Positions 1 through 12,484 of a stretch of 64,000 bases of DNA are shown here, piece after piece. The DNA is from Gordonia crocea. Lineage in GTDB: Bacteria > Actinomycetota > Actinomycetes > Mycobacteriales > Mycobacteriaceae. The stretch covers positions 1,302,001 through 1,366,000 of the forward strand of contig NZ_BJOU01000001.1 in NCBI RefSeq assembly GCF_009932435.1, read 5' to 3'. A program made the translations under genes and the position numbers. Position 1 is the stretch's first letter. Every line of letters begins with the position of its first letter. The notes beneath the pieces are model-generated. The model was not told the origin of the DNA and did no database searches. It saw only the letters and a program-made list of their open reading frames with translations.

Positions 1-1
1 C

Positions 2-253
2 GTCGACGAGGCGCAGTCGCTGGAGCGCAACGTGCTGCTGACGGTGCTGTCGCGGCTCGGGTCGGGGTCGCGGGTGGTGCTCACCCACGACGTGGCGCAG
101 CGCGACAACCTGCGCGTCGGCCGCCACGACGGTGTGGCCGCGGTGATCGAGAAGTTGAAGGGGCACCCGCTGTTCGCCCACGTGACGCTGACCCGTTCGG
201 AGCGTTCGCCGATCGCCGCCTTGGTCACCGACATGCTCGAAGAGTTCACCTAA
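2..253 (+). CDS. phoH2: PhoH-family ATPase, C-terminal fragment (cut by window edge)
   Basis: Last 83 residues of a PhoH-type P-loop ATPase; the start lies left of the window. The frame is open from base 2 and opens with VDEAQSL, the Walker B region of PhoH proteins, followed by the conserved run [15 protein letters not shown], in which the T-H-D-x-x-Q pattern is a PhoH sensor motif. In mycobacteria the matching protein (Rv1095, PhoH2) is an N-terminal PIN ribonuclease joined to this ATPase and acts as an RNA helicase/RNase; the PIN part is not visible here. The closeness of fumC and glpX matches the Rv1095-Rv1099c order, which supports the call. It ends in TAA followed by a strong hairpin. 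Confidence 0.88.
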   Translation, partial: VDEAQSLERNVLLTVLSRLGSGSRVVLTHDVAQRDNLRVGRHDGVAAVIEKLKGHPLFAHVTLTRSERSPIAALVTDMLEEFT

Positions 254-264
254 ACACCGACAAA

Positions 265-303
265 GACTCCCGCAGCACCCTGAGGGATGCTGCGGGAGTC
301 TTG
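265..303 (+). terminator. Rho-independent terminator after phoH2
   Basis: A perfect 13-bp inverted repeat (GACTCCCGCAGCA and its complement) with a 10-nt loop starts 12 nt after the PhoH stop codon and ends in TT. It also sits just downstream of the convergent gene ending at 319, so it may work in both directions. Confidence 0.85.
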
Positions 304-318
304 TGTTCGATCAGGTGG

Positions 319-1242
319 TCAGCTCTGCGTGACCTGCCCGAGGACCTGGGGGATCAGGTTCGTCAGCGACTCGGTCAGTCCGCCGAGGATGCCGGCCCCG
401 GCCCCGTTGGGCGAGTCCTTGTGTTCCTGCGGGCTGGCTCCGCCGGCATCGCCGGAGGGGGCCTGGGCGTTGACGCCGATGGTGATCTTCGGCGACTTGG
501 CCGGGTCGAGCCACTTGAGGATCTGGACCATCGAGGACTCGGGGACCGCGACGCAGCCCTCGGTCGGCGAATTGTTGGTCACGTGCAGGAAGATCGCCGA
601 CGCCTTGCCGGGCGTGCGCGCGGCGTTGTGGGCGATGTTCACCGCGTAGTCGTAGACCGGGCCGGAGTTGTAGAGATTCTCCGCCTCGGCGCTGGGCTTG
701 GAGTCCTTGGTGACCAGCGTGTTGTAGGTGGGGGACTTCATGTCCGAGTCCCACCAGTCCTTCGCGGTGACCTGGCGGTAGGGCATCTTGGTGCCCGGGT
801 TGGCCTTGCGGCCGAAGGCCTGGTCCAGGGCGAAGGTGCCGCTCGGCGTGCGGGACACGTTGTCCTGGGGTTCACCCTGGCCTTTGGCCCCGAAGAAGGC
901 CTTGACCGGCTGGACGACGACCTTCCACTGGCCGTTGGCCTCGCGCTCGTAGGCGGTCAGCGTTCCGGTGGTGTCGGTGGCGTTCTTACCGGTGGCGACG
1001 ATGAGCTGTGACGTCGGCTTTCCGTTGGGCGAAGGGGCACCGCCGCCGACCAGCGCGTCGAGCAGGCTGTTCAGCGTCGAGTCAACCGATCCGTTTCCCG
1101 TGCTGGGGGCTCCCGGCGCAGCGTTCGCCACTGCCGGGACCATCAGCACGGTCGCGGCGGCCGCGACGGCGAGTCCCATTGGTCTCAAATTTCTCTGCAG
1201 TAACTTCAGCACCATTTCAGTGTGCCAGCGGATTCCGCCCAT
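319..1242 (-). CDS. secreted L,D-transpeptidase (YkuD-like)
   Basis: Predicted secreted enzyme of the YkuD/ErfK fold that would form or remodel 3-3 peptidoglycan crosslinks. A hydrophobic signal segment (residues about 22-42, ending ANAAP) is followed by a low-complexity linker and the catalytic domain (about 75-270). The block FLHVTNNSPTEGCVAVP has the family arrangement H...[S/T]xGC, with the presumed nucleophile Cys near residue 230. The T-E-G-C variant differs from the common S-H-G-C, so catalysis is likely but not certain. The tail after 270 is Gly/Ser/Pro-rich. The 307-residue form uses an ATG with no clear Shine-Dalgarno; Met10 or Met22 would also leave a full signal peptide. It converges on phoH2. 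Confidence 0.7.
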   Translation of the reverse strand: MGGIRWHTEMVLKLLQRNLRPMGLAVAAAATVLMVPAVANAAPGAPSTGNGSVDSTLNSLLDALVGGGAPSPNGKPTSQLIVATGKNATDTTGTLTAYEREANGQWKVVVQPVKAFFGAKGQGEPQDNVSRTPSGTFALDQAFGRKANPGTKMPYRQVTAKDWWDSDMKSPTYNTLVTKDSKPSAEAENLYNSGPVYDYAVNIAHNAARTPGKASAIFLHVTNNSPTEGCVAVPESSMVQILKWLDPAKSPKITIGVNAQAPSGDAGGASPQEHKDSPNGAGAGILGGLTESLTNLIPQVLGQVTQS

Positions 1243-1398
1243 TCAGTCACGTCGAGGTCACAGTGCAGCGTTGATCTGGTCAAGCGGGTGACGTGGGCCA
1301 CCGGATGAGGCCGGGCAAACGCGGGACTCTTAGCCCTATCCCGGCCGGGGCGTGCTCACTAGCGTGGAAGGCGTCCGGATGTGAAGGAGGAGATCGCC

Positions 1399-1749
1399 GT
1401 GAGCGACTACGAAGTGAAGATGGTCATCCTGTCCACCGACAACCTCGACGAGTCCATCGCCTTCTACGAGGGGCTGGGCCTATCGCTGAAATTCCGCGAC
1501 GGCGCGCATTTCGCCGCCCTCGACGGCGGGCCGGTCACCCTGGCCCTGGCGACGCAGGTCGACCACCCGATCCACGGCCAGGTCGTCGTCGGCGTGAAGA
1601 CCGCCGACGTCGACGCGGCCGCCAAGGCGATCGAGGCGGGCGGTGGCGGCATCATCAAGGGGCCGTACGACGACGCGCACGAGCGTCGCGCCGTGGTCTA
1701 CGACAACAAGGGCAACGGGTTGGTCTTCTACAGTCCACTCAAGCGGTAG
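1399..1749 (+). CDS. VOC-family (glyoxalase/dioxygenase fold) protein
   Basis: Small single-domain vicinal-oxygen-chelate protein (116 residues) with the typical beta-alpha-beta-beta-beta start (STDNLDESIAFYEGLGL) and end (VVYDNKGNGLVFYSP). Substrate unknown; the family covers lyases, dioxygenases and resistance proteins. I chose the GTG at 1399 over the in-frame GTG at 1381 because AAGGAGG lies 8-14 nt upstream of 1399, inside the longer reading. The 3' end overlaps the convergent PIG-L gene by 11 bp. Confidence 0.75.
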   Translation: MSDYEVKMVILSTDNLDESIAFYEGLGLSLKFRDGAHFAALDGGPVTLALATQVDHPIHGQVVVGVKTADVDAAAKAIEAGGGGIIKGPYDDAHERRAVVYDNKGNGLVFYSPLKR

Positions 1750-2452
1750 CTGGACGCTCGAGCACCAACTCGAAGGCGACGGCTCGACGGTCGCCGTAGT
1801 CGGGGCGCACCGGCGTCATCCGCTCGACCTGGTCGGCGGCCTGTTTGCCCACCGGGGTATCCGGATCGAGGACGCTGAGGTAGGCGCGGTGTTCGGCCAA
1901 GGAGTGCACCGCGGCGTCGATGTCGCCGGATTCCACCGGGACCGCGTGGGTGGCGTTCGGGCCGTTCACGAACAGCCAGCGCGGGCCGTCATCGCCGAGG
2001 CCGGCACACGCGTCGGCCACGGCTGCGGCGAACTCCATGTGGTCGCGCTGGTTGGGGAAGCCGGGGGCCCACTCGGCGCCGCCGTAGGTCGCCACGACGA
2101 CCTCCGGCGCGATCCGGGTGATGGTCTCGGCGATCTTGGCCCGCAGTTCGGCGGTGTTGAACACCTCGCTGTCGGGGAATCCCCAGAACTCGACCTCGTC
2201 GACGCCCACCACGGCCGCCGACGCGCGTTGCTCGCCTTCGCGCAGCGGGCCACACTCGGCTGCCGCCATTCCTTCGATCCCTTTCTCGCCGCTCGTCGCG
2301 AGTGCGTAGACCACCCGGCGGCCGCTGTTCGTCCAGCGGTTGACCGCCGCGGACATGCCGTACTCCGGGTCGTCGGGGTGGGCGACGAGGATCAGTGCGG
2401 TGTGCCAGTCGTCGGGGAAATCAGCGAGGGCGGAATCAGCGAGGTCGGCCAT
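1739..2452 (-). CDS. PIG-L (LmbE-like) N-acetylglucosaminyl deacetylase family protein
   Basis: A 237-residue zinc hydrolase of the PIG-L superfamily, which removes acetyl groups from GlcNAc-type substrates or hydrolyses related amides (mycothiol pathway MshB and Mca are relatives). The N-terminal metal site is plain in VAHPDDPE (His and Asp ligands near residues 24-27), and NQRDHMEFAAAV near residue 140 carries the second metal-ligand region. The actual substrate cannot be told from sequence. It starts 19 nt after the patatin stop on the same strand, so the two are probably co-transcribed. Confidence 0.75.
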   Translation of the reverse strand: MADLADSALADFPDDWHTALILVAHPDDPEYGMSAAVNRWTNSGRRVVYALATSGEKGIEGMAAAECGPLREGEQRASAAVVGVDEVEFWGFPDSEVFNTAELRAKIAETITRIAPEVVVATYGGAEWAPGFPNQRDHMEFAAAVADACAGLGDDGPRWLFVNGPNATHAVPVESGDIDAAVHSLAEHRAYLSVLDPDTPVGKQAADQVERMTPVRPDYGDRRAVAFELVLERPATA

Positions 2453-2470
2453 GGGCCCACGCTACCGACG

Positions 2471-3334
2471 TCAACGGTGGATGGGGTGGACATGGAGGTC
2501 GACGTGATCGGCCGGCGCCGCGCGGCGGCCCTCGTCGACGTCGAGGAAGCGGCTCGCCGACTCATAGCCGCGGGTGATGAGTTCGTCGGCCCGGGAGAAG
2601 TCCAGTGCCCCGATGTCGATCGGACAGGGCGGCGGCAACACGCGCAGGTCGGCGTCGTCGGCGTACTCACGGATGTCGCGCACCAAACGCTTCTGGATCA
2701 ACAACGACATGGTGTGCAGGATGGTGGCCGCCACCGTCGTCGGCGGCTCGGTCACCGCGCACGGATAACCGCACGGCAGGACGTAAACCGTGTCGTCCCC
2801 CGATTCGACGGCGCGCGAAACCGGGGTGTTGTCGGCGACGCCGCCGTCGACGAGGATCCGCCCGTCGATCCGTACGGCGGGGAAGATCCCGGAGATGGCG
2901 CTGCTGGCCAGGATCGCCTCGGCCGCGGGGCCGTGGTCGATGTCGACCTGCTCACCGGTCAACAGGTCGGTGGCCACGACGGTCAGCGGTGTTGCGGCCT
3001 GCTCGATCCGGTCGAAGTCCAAATGCGTGTCGACCAGCGAACGCAGCCCGCCCGAGCCGAACAAGGCGGACTGGCGGCCGACAATCGCGCTGAGCAACTG
3101 CCGCGCACTGGGCCGGAACAACCGCCACGCGCTGAGGGAGCGCCACACCTCGCCCAAGGATTCGACGACGTTGGGGGTGGTGCCGCGGTTGGCGATATAG
3201 GCGGCATTGAGGGCCCCGGCCGACGTCCCGACCAGGGTGTCGGGGTTGACTCCGCGTTCGGCGAGGGCGCGCAGCATCCCCACCTGCATGGCCCCGAGAT
3301 TGGCCCCGCCGGACAGCACGAATGCCGTGGACAT
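2471..3334 (-). CDS. patatin-like phospholipase
   Basis: A 287-residue patatin-fold serine hydrolase expected to deacylate phospholipids or neutral lipids with a Ser-Asp dyad. Visible are the oxyanion loop SGGANLGAMQVG (residues 8-19), the nucleophile elbow GTSAG with Ser38, and the DGG motif with Asp163 (LVDGGVADNTP). There is no signal peptide, so it should be cytosolic or peripheral. Length is normal for the compact bacterial patatins. It is upstream of and probably in an operon with the PIG-L gene. Confidence 0.85.
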   Translation of the reverse strand: MSTAFVLSGGANLGAMQVGMLRALAERGVNPDTLVGTSAGALNAAYIANRGTTPNVVESLGEVWRSLSAWRLFRPSARQLLSAIVGRQSALFGSGGLRSLVDTHLDFDRIEQAATPLTVVATDLLTGEQVDIDHGPAAEAILASSAISGIFPAVRIDGRILVDGGVADNTPVSRAVESGDDTVYVLPCGYPCAVTEPPTTVAATILHTMSLLIQKRLVRDIREYADDADLRVLPPPCPIDIGALDFSRADELITRGYESASRFLDVDEGRRAAPADHVDLHVHPIHR

Positions 3335-3391
3335 GATGCACCTCCGACTCCACAGTAAGTCGCAGGCGGCGCCGGCGGGGCGAGGCCGGTC

Positions 3392-4792
<1,401 letters not shown>

Positions 4793-4901
4793 GGGCCCGG
4801 TCCTCCTGAATTGGTTATTAGGTTGCCCTTTGTTGTCACCGTACCCGCGCGGGTCGGCGCCGCGCGTGACGGGTCTGCTCATAGCGGCATAGAGCCGGTC
4901 G

Positions 4902-6494
4902 ATGATGCAGAATCTGATATCAGGTCGGCGAATGGGGAGCGTCGTCGGCGGGCGTTGTGGGCGATGTACCGCAGCATCTCCCGGTTCGGCGACGGGCGCG
5001 CGCCTGGACCACGACTTCGAATCGCGTTTTCCCGCACTGCACGAGTCATACGGGTGGTGCGCGCTGCAGACCACGGAGGACTTGCGGTGCGCGGTCGCGG
5101 CGGACTGCGTCAACCGGGGCGACCTGGCCACCGCGGTGAACGTGCTGCCGCCCGACGCCACCCAGAGCGGTCCGGTCGCCTTCTTGTGGGGGAGGATAGC
5201 GCTGGCCGAGGAGCGATACCAGCAGGCGCTGGGGTTCTTCGTTTCCGTCCGGGGGCGCGGAAGCTTCTCACTGCAAGAGGCGGCGAGTCTGTCGGCGGCA
5301 CAGTCGTTGCTTCTCGCCGGCGACCATGTGTCCGCGGAGCGGCGGTTCGGGCCCATCGTCGACGGCGCGCAGGATCCCGGGATTCGTGCACACGCGCAGT
5401 ACGGTCTCGGGTTCGCGGTGGGGAACCAGGGCCGCCTCGATGAGGCGAAGGCGCATTTCGCGGCCGCGCAACGAGAGATTCCCACCTTGGAGATCCCCGA
5501 TCTTGCGGGGCCGCCGCGCGCGGATCGACCGGCGGCGGTGCCCGTCGGGAACCGGTGGCCCGTCGGCGACGAGACGGTCGATGACCTCGTCGGAGACGAG
5601 ACAGTCGATGAGGTGCTCGCCGAGCTGAACGACCATGTCGGGCAACACCACTTGAAACGCGAGATCGAGGACCTCGTCGCCCTCGTCAGCGTCGAACAGG
5701 AGCGTCGGGCGCGCGGCCTTTCCGGCGATGCGCGGATCACCCAGCACATGGTTTTCGCCGGTCCGCCCGGAACCGGAAAGACGACGGTCGCCAGGCTCGT
5801 CGGCCGACTGTACAAGGCGCTCGGGGTGCTCGCCGAGGGGCACGTCGTCGAAGTCGACCGGGCGGACCTGGTCGGCGAGGTCCTGGGTTCGCCCCAGGCG
5901 AAGACCACTGAGGTATTGGACAAAGCGCAAGGCGGAATCCTCCTCATCGACGAGGCGTACACCCACCAGGGGGAGGGCTACTCCGGTGGTGATGTGTTCG
6001 GCGACGAGGTCATCGCCCTGTTGCTCAAGCGCATGGAGGATGCCAGGGACGAGTTCGTGGTCATCGCGACTGGCTATTCCGAGGAGATGGAGGAGTTCTT
6101 GGAGGCCAACCCCGGCCTGAGGTCCAGATTCTCCACCACGATCCACTTCGAGCCCTACGGGCCGGCCGAGCTGGTCGAGATCGCCACCGGAATGGCCGCG
6201 GACAAAGGGTATGCCCTCGCCTCCGACGCGTCGGAGGCCCTCCACGCCGCGCTCGCCGATGCCGAACGCAGGGGAGTGATGAGACTTCGATCCTTCGGGA
6301 ACGCGCGCTTGGTCCGCAACGTCATCGAGAAGGCTGAGCGTAAGCAGGCGCGGCGTCTGGCGTCCCTGATGGGCGTCGGCACGGTTCCCGACGCGGCCTT
6401 CCAGACGTTTGTCCGCGAGGACATCGAAGCGGCCGTCTCCGACGAGCTCAATCGTCTCGTGTCGTCGTCGGCACCGCGCGACGCCCGGGACTGA
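4902..6494 (+). CDS. EccA/CbbX-type AAA+ ATPase with N-terminal TPR-like domain
   Basis: Architecture matches EccA of type VII secretion systems: a helical TPR-like N-terminal half (about residues 35-210) and one AAA+ module (about 250-490) of the CbbX/SpoVK class. Walker [10 protein letters not shown] begins near residue 287, Walker B is ILLIDEAY near 345, and an arginine-finger region ([12 protein letters not shown]) follows. EccA proteins are cytosolic ATPases that handle secreted substrates or their chaperones. It stands alone, 9 kb from the ESX-4-type genes, and ESX-4 loci normally lack an eccA, so its partner is unknown. At 530 residues it is a little shorter than mycobacterial EccA. 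The start is uncertain; the first 30 residues look poorly coding. Confidence 0.72.
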   Translation: MMQNLISGRRMGSVVGGRCGRCTAASPGSATGARLDHDFESRFPALHESYGWCALQTTEDLRCAVAADCVNRGDLATAVNVLPPDATQSGPVAFLWGRIALAEERYQQALGFFVSVRGRGSFSLQEAASLSAAQSLLLAGDHVSAERRFGPIVDGAQDPGIRAHAQYGLGFAVGNQGRLDEAKAHFAAAQREIPTLEIPDLAGPPRADRPAAVPVGNRWPVGDETVDDLVGDETVDEVLAELNDHVGQHHLKREIEDLVALVSVEQERRARGLSGDARITQHMVFAGPPGTGKTTVARLVGRLYKALGVLAEGHVVEVDRADLVGEVLGSPQAKTTEVLDKAQGGILLIDEAYTHQGEGYSGGDVFGDEVIALLLKRMEDARDEFVVIATGYSEEMEEFLEANPGLRSRFSTTIHFEPYGPAELVEIATGMAADKGYALASDASEALHAALADAERRGVMRLRSFGNARLVRNVIEKAERKQARRLASLMGVGTVPDAAFQTFVREDIEAAVSDELNRLVSSSAPRDARD

Positions 6495-6730
6495 CGACCC
6501 GGAAATGTGAAGTACGCCACATTCTGGATTCTTGACAGTGCATGCTAAGCTCAAAATGCATAGCTATACACCACTACTACACCTGTTGCTATGCTCGAGC
6601 TTAGCCAGTCTGACCAGTGCTTTTACCTGGTTGCAGCCCCTTTTTCGCTTACCTAGCCTTCAATTTGGCCGCGTTCACAGCACGGCCGCCCCGGCATCTG
6701 GCCTGGGTTCCGACGACGAAGGGTAAGACA
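6495..6730 (+). promoter_or_regulatory. AT-rich leader upstream of small secreted protein
   Basis: A 236-bp non-coding gap that is clearly more AT-rich than its surroundings. It contains TTGACA at 6532-6537 but no convincing -10 hexamer at 16-18 bp spacing. The stretch 6541-6670 is rich in TA steps. It probably carries the promoter and a long 5' untranslated region for the gene at 6731. No RNA family recognised. Confidence 0.4.
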
Positions 6731-7062
6731 ATGGCACGCTCCAACACTCGCATCATGACCGTTCTGGCCGGGGCCGCGATGGCCGCCGGAACCATCGGCA
6801 TGTCGGCAGCGGTGGCGCCATCGGCCGACGCTGCGGCTTGTGCGCGCACCTCCCAGGGTTACGGCGTCTATGCGCCGAGCGGCGTCAGCTGTGCCACCGC
6901 CAAGCGCATTGCGGAGCGGTACGCCCGAGAGGGCATCGACAGCCGGCCCCGGACCTTCACCGAGGCCGGACACACCGTGACCTGCAAGGTCGGGTCGGCC
7001 GGTACCGGGGCGACTTGCTCGGGCCGTGGCGTCACCTTCGTGGTGTCGGACTTCCGCAGCAT

Positions 7063-7075
<13 letters not shown>
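6731..7075 (+). CDS. small secreted protein of unknown function
   Basis: A 114-residue protein with a clear Sec signal peptide ([19 protein letters not shown], cleavage expected after PSADA near residue 36). The mature part is about 78 residues with four Cys (two probable disulfides), including [21 protein letters not shown]. The pattern resembles small actinobacterial secreted proteins in which Cys-Ala-x-Ala-x-x-Ile starts a helix; no function is known. The start ATG follows GAAGGG by 8 nt. Its 3' end overlaps the convergent class I fumarase by 13 bp. Confidence 0.7.
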
Positions 7076-8775
<1,700 letters not shown>

Positions 8776-8824
8776 GGCAGTGAGCGTATCGCCGCCGCAC
8801 TCCTCCGGCAGTGGTCAGGTTGAC

Positions 8825-9268
8825 CTAACGGGACAGCGCAGCGGCCATCCGCGCCACCGCTGCGCGGTACGCGACGCAGTCGAACCGGAACGGACCGAAA
8901 CCGGTGTAGTCCCACTCCGGCCGGTGTGGTTGCGCGAAGCCGTCCCAGGTGACGTCGCCGCCGTCGACGGTCACGGTGCACTCGAGCGGCCAACAGCCCC
9001 ACTCGCGGCAGTCGCCGCAGCCGAGCACCGGGATGCGGACGGCCTCGGAGCCGTCGGACCAGGCGGGGAAACCGCTGACGAAGAAGTCCTCGAGAGGCCC
9101 GAAGTCGTAGAACTCGGGGATCAGTCCGCCGTACGCGCCGGCGGGATCGAATCGACGACCCACTTCGAATTGTTCGACGAGGTCGACGAGTGAGTCGCCA
9201 TCGACGAGGGGCGTGATCTCCATCGCTCCGCCGAGCTCGCGCTCGACGCGGAAGTCGATCGTGTGCAT
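8825..9268 (-). CDS. hypothetical protein
   Basis: A 147-residue cytosolic protein with no recognised domain. It is acidic and aromatic-rich, with CGDCREWGCWPLEC near residue 85, four Cys that could bind metal. The same kind of short Cys-Trp block occurs in uncharacterised actinobacterial proteins. Start ATG at 9268 lies 10 nt after the glpX stop on the same strand, which suggests co-transcription; the frame runs further upstream, but that part overlaps glpX and is not coding. Its stop codon lies within the iron-box-like sequence at 8810-8828. Confidence 0.6.
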   Translation of the reverse strand: MHTIDFRVERELGGAMEITPLVDGDSLVDLVEQFEVGRRFDPAGAYGGLIPEFYDFGPLEDFFVSGFPAWSDGSEAVRIPVLGCGDCREWGCWPLECTVTVDGGDVTWDGFAQPHRPEWDYTGFGPFRFDCVAYRAAVARMAAALSR

Positions 9269-9278
9269 CGTCGTTCCG

Positions 9279-10271
9279 CTACAACTCGATGCGGGCGTAC
9301 TCGCGCAGCTTCGCCGGGCGGTGGATGCTCTCGATGCGGCGGATCGTGCCCGACTTCGAGCGCATGACCAGCGAGCGGGTGGTGGCGCCGTTGGCACGGT
9401 AGGAGACACCGCGCAGCATGTCGCCGTTGGTGACGCCGGTGGCGGCGAAGAAGGTGTTCTCACCGCGGACGAGGACGTCGGTGGTCAGCACCTGATCGAG
9501 GTCGTGACCGGCGGCGATCGCCTTGGCCTTCTCCTCCTCGTTGCGCGGCCACAACTTGCCCTGGATCTCCCCGCCCATGCACTTCATGGCGACGGCGGTG
9601 ATGATGCCCTCGGGGGTACCGCCGACGCCCAGCAGCAGGTCCACCGAGCTGGTGTCATCGGCCGCGGCGATGGCACCGGCGACGTCGCCGTCGGAGATGA
9701 GGCGGACCTTCGCGCCGGCCTCGCGGATCTCGGCGATGAGGTCGGTGTGGCGCGGACGGTCGAGCACGACGACGGTGGTGTCGGCGACCTCGATGCCCTT
9801 GGCCTTGGCGACGGAGTTGATGTTCCAGGCGACCGGCTTGGTGATGTCGATGTGACCCTTGGCCTCCGGGCCGACACAGATCTTGTCCATGTAGAAGACC
9901 GCCGACGGGTCGTACATCGTGCCGCGCTCGGAGACCGCGATCACCGCGATCGAGTTCGGGCGGCCCTCGGCCATCAGCGTGGTGCCGTCGATCGGGTCGA
10001 CCGCCACATCGCAGTCGGGGCCCTCGCCGTTGCCCACTTCCTCGCCGTTGTAGAGCATCGGCGCCTCGTCCTTCTCGCCCTCGCCGATGACGACGACACC
10101 GCGCATCGACACCGTCGAGAGGAGTTCGCGCATCGCGTCGACCGCGGCACCGTCGCCGCCGTTCTTGTCGCCGCGCCCGGCCCAGCGTCCGGCGGCCAAG
10201 GCGGCGGCCTCGGTCACGCGGACCAGTTCCATCGCCAGGTTGCGGTCGGGGGCTTCATTGGTACCGGACAT
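9279..10271 (-). CDS. glpX: fructose-1,6-bisphosphatase class II
   Basis: Hydrolyses fructose 1,6-bisphosphate to fructose 6-phosphate in gluconeogenesis. The 330-residue protein carries the class II metal/phosphate motif [12 protein letters not shown] (residues about 85-96) and [16 protein letters not shown]. It matches M. tuberculosis GlpX (Rv1099c), the main FBPase there, and the neighbourhood (fumC nearby, DUF4245 gene divergent) is the same. Start ATG ([10 protein letters not shown]) has GAGAGG about 9 nt upstream; the open frame runs further upstream but is non-coding. Confidence 0.96.
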   Translation of the reverse strand: MSGTNEAPDRNLAMELVRVTEAAALAAGRWAGRGDKNGGDGAAVDAMRELLSTVSMRGVVVIGEGEKDEAPMLYNGEEVGNGEGPDCDVAVDPIDGTTLMAEGRPNSIAVIAVSERGTMYDPSAVFYMDKICVGPEAKGHIDITKPVAWNINSVAKAKGIEVADTTVVVLDRPRHTDLIAEIREAGAKVRLISDGDVAGAIAAADDTSSVDLLLGVGGTPEGIITAVAMKCMGGEIQGKLWPRNEEEKAKAIAAGHDLDQVLTTDVLVRGENTFFAATGVTNGDMLRGVSYRANGATTRSLVMRSKSGTIRRIESIHRPAKLREYARIEL

Positions 10272-10389
10272 GCGTGCGCCTCTCGTAGCTCGACGGTGTG
10301 TGGTCGAGGTGGGTAGAGCAGTGGTGGATGTCTCCATCTTTTCATGGCGCCCGCCGGCGGTGTGCACCTCACCTGGGATACTGGCCGAC

Positions 10390-10995
10390 ATGGCTGACAA
10401 ACCGCGCATCCTCAACAGCAGCAGGGACATGATCATGTCCCTGCTGGCGCTGCTCGCGCTGGTCGCACTCGTCGTGGTTTCGTCGCGGAACTGCTCGGTC
10501 GGGCTCACCGGCGGCGCCGGCGACGACAAGATCCCGCCGTTCAACGTCCAGGCGGCGCTGAAGGCTGACGCGGCGTCGATGTCCTTTCCCATCCGCGAGC
10601 CGTCGCTGCCGTCGAGTTGGAAGCCCAACTCCGGGACCCGCGACCAGATCGGCGACAAGCTGGTGAGCACCGTCGGGTGGGTCACGCCCAGCGGCTTCTA
10701 CCTGGGTCTCTCGCAGACCGACGCCGCCGAGTCCGCGCTGCTGCCGACGCTGAACCCCAACCGGGAGACCGACGGGGATCTGTCGGGCACCGGGACTCGC
10801 GAGATCGACGGCCGCCGGTGGGTGACCTATGTGGTCGGCGACCGCTTGGCCCCGAGTGACGGGGTGCGCAAGGTGTGGATCGCCGATCTCGGCGACGTGC
10901 GCATCGGGTTGTCGGGCAAGGCCACCGAGGCCGACTTCACGACACTGGCGCGCGCGGTGGTGCTGGCCGTCCCGATCGCGTCGACGAGTCGCTGA
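10390..10995 (+). CDS. DUF4245 membrane-anchored protein
   Basis: A 201-residue protein with one N-terminal membrane anchor ([19 protein letters not shown], residues about 17-35) and an extracytoplasmic DUF4245 domain ending near the C-terminus. Rv1100, the M. tuberculosis gene divergent from glpX, belongs to this family. Function unknown. A 118-bp divergent promoter region separates it from glpX. Confidence 0.82.
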   Translation: MADKPRILNSSRDMIMSLLALLALVALVVVSSRNCSVGLTGGAGDDKIPPFNVQAALKADAASMSFPIREPSLPSSWKPNSGTRDQIGDKLVSTVGWVTPSGFYLGLSQTDAAESALLPTLNPNRETDGDLSGTGTREIDGRRWVTYVVGDRLAPSDGVRKVWIADLGDVRIGLSGKATEADFTTLARAVVLAVPIASTSR

Positions 10996-11017
10996 CCGCT
11001 TCGGAAGTCCGGGACCG

Positions 11018-11248
11018 CTATTCGTCGTCGTCCTCGGGGTTGAGGACCGACTCGATCCGCTCGCGCGCACCGTCGAGGTGCTCCTCGCAGCGGTTGGCCA
11101 GCTCCTCGCCGCGCTCCCACAGCTTCAGCGACGTGTCCAGGTCCAGGCCGCCCTGCTCGAGCGCCCCGACCACCTCGACGAGTTCGTCGCGGGCCTGCTC
11201 ATAGCCCAGTTCGGCGACCGGGGACCACTGTGCGGGGTCGATGCTCAC
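11018..11248 (-). CDS. xseB: exodeoxyribonuclease VII small subunit
   Basis: 76-residue XseB (Rv1107c equivalent). The short helical-hairpin core ([19 protein letters not shown], then [19 protein letters not shown]) is diagnostic. It binds XseA to form the ATP-independent single-strand exonuclease. The start is the GTG at 11248 because GAGGAG precedes it by 6 nt and GTGA overlaps the xseA stop by 4 nt, showing translational coupling. Confidence 0.93.
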   Translation of the reverse strand: MSIDPAQWSPVAELGYEQARDELVEVVGALEQGGLDLDTSLKLWERGEELANRCEEHLDGARERIESVLNPEDDDE

Positions 11249-12474
11249 GACGTCTCCTCTTGTCCGGTTACTTGGGCGGTGACCGCACCGTCGGCGACAC
11301 GGATCCGCACCCGTGCACCGTCGGGCAGGTCGGCGGTGTCGTGTGCCACGCGGGCGCCGTCGTCGAGATTCTGCACGATCGCGTAACCGCGGGCCAACGT
11401 CTGCGCCGGACCCAGCGTCGCGAGCCGGGCGGCGAGGTGCTCGTGCCGGTGCGTTTCGCGTTCGACGAGGCGCGCGACGTCGCGGCGCAGGTCGGCGCGG
11501 TGGCGTTCGACCGCGCCGGCGTGGGAGTCGATCAGCCGCAGCGGATCGGCCAGTACCGGTCGGGCGCGCAGGCCGTCGACGACGTGGCGCTCCCGCTGCA
11601 CCCAGTTCCGCAGCGCGCCCGCACTGCGCCGGCGCATGGTCGCGATGCCGGCGAGTTCGGCGGCGACGTCGGGTACCACCCGCTTGGCGGCATCGGTCGG
11701 GGTGGCGGCCCGCACGTCGGCGACGTGGTCGAGCAGCGGGTTGTCCGGTTCGTGCCCGATGGCGCTGATCACCGGTGTCGTGCAGGCGGCGACCGCGCGC
11801 AACAGCTGCTCGTCGGAGAACGGCAGCAGGTCCTCCACGCTGCCGCCGCCACGGGCGATGATGATGACGTCGACGTCGGGATCGTCGTCGAGCATCTTGA
11901 GCTCGCCGAGGATGCGGGGCACCGCCGACGGGCCCTGCACCGGGGCGTCGCGGACGACGATCAGCGCGGCGGCCCACCGCGATTGCACGATCGACACCAC
12001 GTCGTGGCTGGCGGCCGACGCGCGGCCGCTGATCAGGCCGATACCGCGGGGCAGGAACGGCAACGGCCGTTTGAGGCGGGGGTCGAAGAGTCCTTCGGCG
12101 TGCAGCAGTTGGCGCAGGCGCTCGATGCGCGCGAGGAGTTCGCCGATGCCGATCGCCCGGATCTCGGTGACGCGCAACGAGATCGTGCCGCGGCCGGTGT
12201 AGAACGACGGGCGGCCGCACATGATCACGCGCGTCCCGTCGGTCAGCGGCACGGGGGAGCGGTCGATGACCTCCGGCGGGCAGGTGACCGTCAACGACAT
12301 GTCGGCGGCCGGATCGCGCAGGGTGATGAAGGCGGTCCGCGTGCCCGGGCGGCGGGACAGCTGCGTGATCTGCCCCTCCACCCAGATCTGGCCCAGCCGG
12401 TGGATCCAGTCCGCGATCTTGACGTTGACGGTGCGGACCGGCCACGGCTCCTGCGCGGAGTTGGCGGCGGTCAC
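11245..12474 (-). CDS. xseA: exodeoxyribonuclease VII large subunit
   Basis: Catalytic subunit of exonuclease VII (409 residues), which degrades single-stranded DNA from both ends. It has the N-terminal OB fold ([17 protein letters not shown]) and the catalytic domain with [13 protein letters not shown] and SAIGHEPD, followed by a long helical region (about 280-380). Start GTG 12474 ([10 protein letters not shown]). Its upstream neighbour on the same strand ends 10 nt away, so the lipid-droplet gene, xseA and xseB look like one operon, as in Rv1109c-Rv1107c. Confidence 0.95.
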   Translation of the reverse strand: MTAANSAQEPWPVRTVNVKIADWIHRLGQIWVEGQITQLSRRPGTRTAFITLRDPAADMSLTVTCPPEVIDRSPVPLTDGTRVIMCGRPSFYTGRGTISLRVTEIRAIGIGELLARIERLRQLLHAEGLFDPRLKRPLPFLPRGIGLISGRASAASHDVVSIVQSRWAAALIVVRDAPVQGPSAVPRILGELKMLDDDPDVDVIIIARGGGSVEDLLPFSDEQLLRAVAACTTPVISAIGHEPDNPLLDHVADVRAATPTDAAKRVVPDVAAELAGIATMRRRSAGALRNWVQRERHVVDGLRARPVLADPLRLIDSHAGAVERHRADLRRDVARLVERETHRHEHLAARLATLGPAQTLARGYAIVQNLDDGARVAHDTADLPDGARVRIRVADGAVTAQVTGQEETS

Positions 12475-12484
12475 CTCGTCGGCG

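Noticed and set aside
4793..5962. Upstream extension of the fumC frame to 856 codons
   Set aside because: The extension runs antisense to the AAA ATPase and is Ser/Arg-rich; the ATG at 4792 has a strong ribosome site and the normal FumC N-terminus.
6532..6726. Small plus-strand frame beginning at TTG in the AT-rich leader
   Set aside because: No ribosome site and no protein-like pattern; it overlaps the likely promoter.
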